Below the pieces are notes generated by a model. That model saw only the letters and a list, made by a program, of their open reading frames with translations, was not told the DNA's origin and did not search any database. From Methanobacteriota archaeon (lineage in GTDB: Archaea; Hydrothermarchaeota; Hydrothermarchaeia; Hydrothermarchaeales; BMS3B): a stretch of 9,707 nucleotides of DNA. The DNA lies in NCBI GenBank assembly GCA_013152995.1, contig JAADFH010000039.1, forward strand, positions 1 through 9,707. Direction: 5' to 3'. Every line of letters starts with the position of its first letter. Position 1 is the first letter of the stretch. Both the position numbers and the translations under genes were made by a program. Positions 5,580-9,707 of the stretch are shown here, in pieces.

Positions 5580-6866
5580 GTGCTTGATATAAAGCTGTTC
5601 AGGGAGAATCCCGAGCTCATCAGGCAGAACCTGAGGAAGAGGGGCGACGAGGAGAAGCTCAGGATGGTTGACGAGATTATAGCGCTGGACTCCGAGTGGA
5701 GAGCCGCGCTGACCAGGCTCAACGAGCTGCGGAGAAGGCGCAACGAGCTCAGCAGGGAGATCTCCAGGCTGAAGAAGGCTGGAGAGGATGTGTCTGCAAA
5801 AATTGCAGAGATAAAGAGGCTGCCGGAGGAGGTTAAGAGGCTGCAGGCGGAGGTTGCCGAGAAGGAGTCAAGACTTAAGAGCATGCTCATGCGCATGCCC
5901 AACCTGCTCCACGACTCTGTGCCCGCTGGCGAGGGGGAGGAGGACAATGTGGTGGTGCGCACCTGGGGCGAGCCTGCCAAGCCCTGCGCCAGACCGAGGG
6001 ACCACATAGAGCTTGCGCTTCTGCATGATCTGCTTGATACCGAGCGTGCCGCAAGGGCTGCGGGCTCCAGGTTCTACTACCTGAAAAGGCAGCTCGTGAA
6101 GCTGAACTATGCCCTGATTTCCTTCGGGCTGGACTTCATGGCGGAGAGGGGTTTCACGCTGCTCCAGCCGCCGTACATGCTCAGGCGTGCAGCCGAGGAG
6201 GCTGCCACCGACCTGGCTGACTTTGAGGATGTGATATACAAGGTTGAGGGGGAGGACCTCTACCTGATTCCCACCTCTGAGCATGCGATACTTGCGATGC
6301 ACATGGGGGAGATTATAGAGGGTTCAAAGCTGCCGCTTCTCTACGCAGGCATAAGCCCCTGCTTCAGGAAGGAGGCTGGCGCGCACGGCAGGGACACAAA
6401 GGGAATCTTCAGGGTGCACCAGTTTGAGAAGGTGGAGCAGTTCGTGTTCTGCAGACCTGAGGAGAGCTGGAGCTGGCACGAGCGGCTGCTTGAGAACGCG
6501 GAGGAGGTTTACAGAAGGCTGGAGATACCCTACAGGGTGGTGAACATCTGCACGGGAGACATAGGCACGGTTGCGGCGAAGAAGTACGACATAGAGGTGT
6601 GGCTTCCGGGGCAGGGGAAGTACAGGGAGGTGGTGTCCTGCAGCAACTGCACCGATTACCAGGCGAGGAGGGCGGGGATAAGGTTCAGGGACTCCCCGGA
6701 TGAGCCCACCAGGCATGTGCACACCCTCAACAGCACGCTCATAGCCACGGAGCGAACCATGGTGGCTATACTTGAGAACCACCAGCAGGAGGATGGAAGC
6801 GTGCGCATACCGGAGGTGCTGGTGCCCTACACGGGCTTTGAGGAAATCAGGCTGGGCAGGGAATGA
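5580..6866 (+). CDS. serS: Seryl-tRNA synthetase, standard (bacterial/eukaryotic-like) class II type
   Basis: Charges tRNA-Ser with serine (428 residues, usual length). Residues 1 to about 110 form the long antiparallel coiled-coil arm that recognises the tRNA-Ser variable loop (LTRLNELRRRRNELSREI and the charged segment to about 102). The class II core has motif 1 near 190-200, the TSEH loop (232-235), motif 2 from FRKEAGAHGRDTKG to FEKVE (262-286) and motif 3 with NSTLIATERTMVAILENHQ (384-402, Arg392). It is not the rare methanogen-type SerRS found in some methanogens. Start is GTG at 5580 with a strong GGAGGTG site. It overlaps cbiC by 4 bases (ATGA). Confidence 0.96.
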   Translation: MLDIKLFRENPELIRQNLRKRGDEEKLRMVDEIIALDSEWRAALTRLNELRRRRNELSREISRLKKAGEDVSAKIAEIKRLPEEVKRLQAEVAEKESRLKSMLMRMPNLLHDSVPAGEGEEDNVVVRTWGEPAKPCARPRDHIELALLHDLLDTERAARAAGSRFYYLKRQLVKLNYALISFGLDFMAERGFTLLQPPYMLRRAAEEAATDLADFEDVIYKVEGEDLYLIPTSEHAILAMHMGEIIEGSKLPLLYAGISPCFRKEAGAHGRDTKGIFRVHQFEKVEQFVFCRPEESWSWHERLLENAEEVYRRLEIPYRVVNICTGDIGTVAAKKYDIEVWLPGQGKYREVVSCSNCTDYQARRAGIRFRDSPDEPTRHVHTLNSTLIATERTMVAILENHQQEDGSVRIPEVLVPYTGFEEIRLGRE

Positions 6867-7474
6867 ACGAGGCTGAGAGGATAGAGCTGGAGAGCATGAG
6901 GCAGATTGAACGGATGCTTTCAGCCTACAGGATGCCGGAGAGGGAGGTGGTGAAGCGGGTGGTGCATGCAACCGCCGAGCCGGAGCTGGCTGAGGAGGTG
7001 GTTTTCCACAGGAATGCGGTGCATGCGGGGGTGGAGGCTATAAGGAGCGGCTGCAGCATGGTTACGGATGTTGAGATGGTTGCCTGCGGGATTAAAAAGC
7101 ACATCCTCAGGAGCTTCGGAGGGGAGGTGAGGTGCTACATCTCCTCTGAGGATGTGAGGAGGTATGCAAAGCTTAAGGGGATTACCAGGGCGAGGGCGAG
7201 TGTTGCACTGCATGCTGATGAGATAGACGGCAGCATATTTGTTTCCGGCAACTCTCCAACCGCCCTTGAGGAGGTTCTTGAGCTGTGCAAGCCCAGGTTC
7301 ATAATCGCAGCCTGCGTTGGCTTTGTGGGTGCCGCCGAGGTCAAGGAGAGGGTGCTGGAGAGCGAGATTCCGGCGATAGTGCTCCGCGGGAGGCGGGGAG
7401 GTAGCGGCGTGGCTGCGGCAATCGCCAATGCGCTGCTTCTGCTGGCACGCTCCAGAGCCTGTGCTGAAAGGTAG
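6863..7474 (+). CDS. cbiC: Cobalt-precorrin-8 methylmutase (CbiC/CobH)
   Basis: Catalyses the methyl shift from C11 to C12 that turns (cobalt-)precorrin-8 into (cobalt-)hydrogenobyrinic/cobyrinic acid in corrin ring synthesis. At 203 residues it matches the family. The opening helix (IELESMRQIE), the catalytic histidine in RVVHATAEP (His35), VGFVGAAEVKE (152-161 region) and the GRRGGSGVAAAIANAL tail are all recognisable. In archaea the anaerobic cobalt-first route is expected, hence the CbiC name. It is translationally coupled to serS through an ATGA overlap, with no other cobamide gene in the window. No cobalamin riboswitch is visible upstream, so it probably shares the expression of the S15-serS operon. 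Confidence 0.92.
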   Translation: MNEAERIELESMRQIERMLSAYRMPEREVVKRVVHATAEPELAEEVVFHRNAVHAGVEAIRSGCSMVTDVEMVACGIKKHILRSFGGEVRCYISSEDVRRYAKLKGITRARASVALHADEIDGSIFVSGNSPTALEEVLELCKPRFIIAACVGFVGAAEVKERVLESEIPAIVLRGRRGGSGVAAAIANALLLLARSRACAER

Positions 7475-7514
7475 CACCGGAAAAGCTTGGCGGTGTTAGG
7501 CATGCAGCTATGCC
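7475..7514 (+). repeat. Two small tandem hairpins in the cbiC-metallophosphoesterase gap
   Basis: CACCG (7475-7479) pairs with CGGTG (7491-7495), and GGCAT (7499-7503) with ATGCC (7510-7514). The second stem directly abuts the GGGGGTG ribosome-binding site. No T tract follows. They could shape translation of the next gene, but short stems like these arise easily by chance. Confidence 0.35.
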
Positions 7515-7521
7515 GGGGGTG
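7515..7521 (+). promoter_or_regulatory. Ribosome-binding site of the metallophosphoesterase gene
   Basis: GGGGGTG, 5 bases before the GTG at 7527, supports that start. It adjoins the 3' arm of a small hairpin. Confidence 0.6.
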
Positions 7522-7526
7522 CAAGA

Positions 7527-8564
7527 GTGATAAGAATCGTGCAGATTTCAGATACACACTTCGGGGAGGAGTTCAAACCTGAGAAGTTCAGGGAGGCTGT
7601 GAGGCAGATAAATGAAATGGAGCCTGAGCTGGTTATTCTTAGCGGGGACATTGTTACCTGGGGCATACATACTGAGTTCAGAGAGGCTTACGAGGCTATT
7701 GGCGATATTCAGGCAGAGGTTTTCGCTATTCCAGGAAACCACGATGCCAGAAATGACGGACTGAAGTACTTCAGGCTGTACTTCGGCGAGGTCAAGAAGT
7801 CCACCAGGCTGGACGACCTGGTGATTGCGGGGGTTAACTCCACTCTGCCGGATTCTGATGACGGCTACGTGGGCGAGGAGCAGCGGCGCTGGGTGGAGAG
7901 AACTTTCAGGAGGAACTGCATCAACATGCTGGTGCTTCACCACCACGTGGTGCCCGTGCCGCACACGGGCAGGAACCAGAACGTGCTGATAGATGCGGGT
8001 GAGGTGGTGGAGAGCCTGATGCTCCACTGCCACGGTGGCGTGGTTCTGGCGGGTCACAGGCATGTGCCCTACTCCACGAAGCTGCTGAGAACCCATATAA
8101 TCCACGCGGGCACGCTGAGCTCCTACAAGGTGCTGATGCCTGACAACAACTACAACGTCATAGAGTTTGAGGAGGAGAGCATAAGGCTGAAGCTCAGGTT
8201 CGTGCACCGCGGTGAGGTGGAGGTGGGCAGGTTTGCGATAAAGCATGGCATGCCAGGAGCGGTGGAGCTGTACAGGAGGCTCAGCTCAACCCACAGGGTG
8301 CTGTTCATCGCCTCAGATGCTGCTGCGGCTGAGAAGATTGCCAGAGTGTTCAACAGGCTGTCGCCGGAGAACATGCACGCCAGCGTTGCTACGCCTGAGA
8401 GCAGGCGAATCGGCGAGCTCCTGGAGGGTGCTGACTACACGGTTGCTCTCGAGGACTTCAGCAGGGCTGATGAGGTGTGGGAGGAACTCAGCCAGGATGA
8501 GGTTGAGGCAAGGCTCAGGGGACTGGTTGAGAAGCTTCTGGGCGCCGCTGGCGGAGAGAGGTAA
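7527..8564 (+). CDS. Icc/CpdA-like calcineurin-type metallophosphoesterase with extra C-terminal domain
   Basis: Predicted cytosolic two-metal phosphoesterase; relatives act on cyclic nucleotides or other phosphodiesters, substrate unknown here. Residues 1 to about 230 carry the full metal set: ISDTHFG (Asp9, His11), SGDIV (Asp41), GNHD (Asn71, His72), LHHH (His138-140) and AGHRH (His177, His179). Residues about 250-345 form a separate alpha-beta region beginning HRVLFIASDAAAAEKIARVF. Its pattern recalls a low-molecular-weight phosphatase/ArsC fold without the catalytic Cys and Arg (inference). Start is GTG at 7527. A 52-base gap separates it from cbiC; no separate promoter is obvious, so read-through is possible. 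It ends 2 bases from the convergent gene. Confidence 0.85.
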   Translation: MIRIVQISDTHFGEEFKPEKFREAVRQINEMEPELVILSGDIVTWGIHTEFREAYEAIGDIQAEVFAIPGNHDARNDGLKYFRLYFGEVKKSTRLDDLVIAGVNSTLPDSDDGYVGEEQRRWVERTFRRNCINMLVLHHHVVPVPHTGRNQNVLIDAGEVVESLMLHCHGGVVLAGHRHVPYSTKLLRTHIIHAGTLSSYKVLMPDNNYNVIEFEEESIRLKLRFVHRGEVEVGRFAIKHGMPGAVELYRRLSSTHRVLFIASDAAAAEKIARVFNRLSPENMHASVATPESRRIGELLEGADYTVALEDFSRADEVWEELSQDEVEARLRGLVEKLLGAAGGER

Positions 8565-8566
8565 CC

Positions 8567-9367
8567 TCACCTGCGGGAGCGCGGGCACTGGGAGTAGCTG
8601 CACTCGCTGCACCTGCCTCTCACAGGCTTCACGGGCGGCTCGCCCTTGAGCTGCTCCACAGCCCTGAAGGCGCGCTCCACATCTTCTTCCGCGCCTCTGA
8701 GCAGCAGGGTCACCGAGCCCTCGCCTCCGCCGGTGCCTCCAGCACCTACCACGAGCGCCTCAACACCGTAGAGCATGCGAAAAGCCTCAAGCTCGGTTAT
8801 GACATCGCCAGCCACAGGGAAGATGCCAACGGGTATGCCCGTGGAGCGGGAGATGAGCTGAATCCCAGCCTCTTTTGAGAGCTCCTCAATTGAGCCCGGG
8901 ATGAACTTCTCTAAGGTAATCGGGATGATTATCTTCACACCCCTCGCCTTGGCTATGCCGTAAACCTCGGCGATTGTACCTCCCACGTCGCTGGCGAGCA
9001 TTACACCGGCGATGCCCTGCGCATCCAGAGCGTTGGCACCCTTTATCAGCACGTCTCCAGCACCCATGCGCCTCACCGCGCTGCCCACGCTCTCTTCAAC
9101 CCTCTTACCCCGCTCTATCACCACCTCGGGTATGCGCTCCTCCTTGGGCACCACGCAGGTGCCGGCAGCGTCGGTGAAGCCAGCCATGTACCTGCCTTTG
9201 TCAATCTCCTCCCCCAGCAGCTCCTCAGCCACGTAGGCGTTGGTGCTGCCCAGACCTATCGCCACTATACCCTCCCTGAGCGCCCTCTGCACAGAGGGAT
9301 GCGCCGCAACCGCCTTCGCAACCAGCCGCTTGGCTTCTGAGGGTGTAAGCGTGACCAGCGCCTTCAA
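8567..9367 (-). CDS. Unrecognised 266-aa protein with glycine-rich loops and a cysteine tail
   Basis: I do not recognise a named family. The protein is soluble, without signal peptide or membrane segment. It has glycine-rich turns typical of nucleotide- or sugar-phosphate-binding alpha-beta folds: VAIGLGSTNAYVAEELLG (34-52), MGAGDVLIKGANALD (101-115), ASDVGGTIAEVYGIA (125-139) and VVGAGGTGGGEGSVTLLL (206-223). The first loosely recalls ribose-5-phosphate isomerase-type folds, a weak hint only. The C-terminus is CSECSYSQC (Cys253, 256, 261), a possible metal site. Start is TTG at 9367, 7 bases after GAGGTGG; no better start lies upstream. It follows the 92-aa gene by 12 bases. Regular codon use and conserved-looking loops argue for a real, probably enzymatic, protein. 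Confidence 0.8.
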   Translation of the reverse strand: MKALVTLTPSEAKRLVAKAVAAHPSVQRALREGIVAIGLGSTNAYVAEELLGEEIDKGRYMAGFTDAAGTCVVPKEERIPEVVIERGKRVEESVGSAVRRMGAGDVLIKGANALDAQGIAGVMLASDVGGTIAEVYGIAKARGVKIIIPITLEKFIPGSIEELSKEAGIQLISRSTGIPVGIFPVAGDVITELEAFRMLYGVEALVVGAGGTGGGEGSVTLLLRGAEEDVERAFRAVEQLKGEPPVKPVRGRCSECSYSQCPRSRR

Positions 9368-9374
9368 GGTTCAG

Positions 9375-9381
9375 CCACCTC
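9375..9381 (-). promoter_or_regulatory. Ribosome-binding site of the 266-aa gene
   Basis: On the minus strand GAGGTGG lies 7 bases before the TTG at 9367 and overlaps the TGA stop of the upstream 92-aa gene. It supports the TTG start and suggests translational coupling. Confidence 0.65.
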
Positions 9382-9658
9382 AGGTGCGCTCTGCCACGTG
9401 CTCTATCCTGCAGCCCGTCTCCTCTGCGAGATTCCTGACGATTTCCAGCGCTTTCCCGCGCTCCTCCTCGGGACCAACCAGGTAAAAGCGCATGATTGAT
9501 GGCATCTTCTCCTCTACCCCTGCCTTCAGCGCTGCAAAGCTGACCTCAACGTGCATCACTTCCACGTCAACGTCACGCAGCGCCTTCTCCAGCTCAAAAA
9601 TCACTCCCTTCTCCAGTATGTGCCCCACCATCCTTATCTCGGTCTTGGGCTCCAGCAA
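9380..9658 (-). CDS. Unrecognised 92-aa protein, possible ACT/ferredoxin-like alpha-beta fold
   Basis: A small soluble protein with alternating strands and helices: EIRMVGHILEKGVIFELEKALRDV-type strand-helix (6-29, shown in part), a second strand (VEVMHVEVSF), a third (IMRFYLVG) and a helix (GKALEIVRNLAEE), then a short strand. This order suggests a regulatory or ligand-binding alpha-beta sandwich. The segment VGHILEKGVIFELEKAL distantly recalls the LOR/SDH domain of archaeal ornithine cyclodeaminase-type proteins; I hold that weakly. Start is TTG at 9658 after GGTGATA; the gene is first in a two-gene operon with the 266-aa protein, so the two probably act together. Confidence 0.75.
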   Translation of the reverse strand: MLEPKTEIRMVGHILEKGVIFELEKALRDVDVEVMHVEVSFAALKAGVEEKMPSIMRFYLVGPEEERGKALEIVRNLAEETGCRIEHVAERT

Positions 9659-9660
9659 GC

Positions 9661-9667
9661 TATCACC
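9661..9667 (-). promoter_or_regulatory. Ribosome-binding site of the 92-aa gene
   Basis: On the minus strand GGTGATA ends 2 bases before the TTG at 9658. GGTGAT is a direct match to the complement of the 16S rRNA 3' end and makes the TTG the likely start. Confidence 0.65.
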
Positions 9668-9689
9668 TTATCTGAGTTGTGCATACAGG

Positions 9690-9703
9690 GATATAAGTGT
9701 TTG
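9690..9703 (-). promoter_or_regulatory. Candidate BRE and TATA box for the two-gene unknown operon
   Basis: On the minus strand CAAACA (BRE-like, 9698-9703) is followed directly by CTTATATC (TATA-like, 9690-9697). A start about 25 bases downstream falls near 9668, just at the ribosome-binding site, giving an almost leader-less transcript. The spacing is internally consistent. Confidence 0.55.
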
Positions 9704-9707
9704 CTAA

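Noticed and set aside
5450..6007. 185-codon minus-strand Ser/Leu-rich frame opposite pcc1 and serS
   Set aside because: Antisense of the charged coiled-coil coding region of SerRS; the Ser/Leu richness comes from reading Glu/Arg codons in reverse.
6700..6870. Cobalamin riboswitch ahead of cbiC
   Set aside because: The region is entirely serS coding sequence with an ATGA overlap; no B12-box-like element was seen.
7548..8246. 232-codon minus-strand frame opposite the metallophosphoesterase
   Set aside because: Low-complexity His/Val/Leu-rich translation and fully antisense to a gene with intact catalytic motifs.
8555..8575. Terminator between the convergent metallophosphoesterase and 266-aa genes
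   Set aside because: The stops are 2 bases apart with no T tract; any termination signal must lie inside the opposing gene and cannot be identified by eye.

Overview
The window is a gene-dense, visibly GC-rich stretch of archaeal chromosome, almost certainly euryarchaeal. The evidence is a TATA-box binding protein, archaeal translation initiation factor 2 beta fused to a C-terminal TRAM domain (a layout I associate with Archaeoglobi, Methanomicrobia and haloarchaea), archaeal-type ribosomal protein S15, a RecJ/GAN-like DHH protein and the KEOPS subunit Pcc1. Heavy use of AGG (Arg) and ATA (Ile) codons hints at a thermophile or a Methanothrix/Archaeoglobus-like relative. The species cannot be fixed from sequence alone. 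No CRISPR array, insertion sequence, tRNA or rRNA is visible, and no stretch over 300 bases lacks a gene.

Layout: (1) Left edge, + strand: an FKBP-type prolyl isomerase lipoprotein cut by the window start. It converges, 3 bases apart, with (2) a minus-strand operon running leftwards from about 3290: tbp, aIF2 beta, a HAD phosphatase and a QueH homologue, with gaps of 11 and 1 bases and then a 4-base overlap. (3) A 179-base AT-rich divergent region (3289-3467) holds a perfect 9-bp-arm inverted repeat and a TATA-like element. (4) A rightward cluster follows: S15, DHH/RecJ-like protein, Pcc1, seryl-tRNA synthetase and CbiC, tightly packed or overlapping; then, after 52 bases, a metallophosphoesterase. 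(5) Convergent with it, 2 bases away, is a minus-strand two-gene operon of unrecognised proteins (92 and 266 aa). Both start at TTG with good ribosome-binding sites, behind a TATA/BRE-like promoter at the right edge.

How it works together: the central region is a gene-expression hub. Divergent operons carry transcription initiation (TBP), translation initiation (aIF2 beta), a ribosomal protein, tRNA modification (KEOPS; possibly QueH), tRNA charging (SerRS) and a DNA/RNA nuclease (RecJ-like). CbiC adds cobamide synthesis.

The least explained parts are the TTG-start gene pair, a possible degenerate phosphatase-like tail on the metallophosphoesterase, an FKBP tail-like motif placed before the FKBP domain, the palindrome at the tbp promoter, and DNA-identical blocks between the two halves of tbp.
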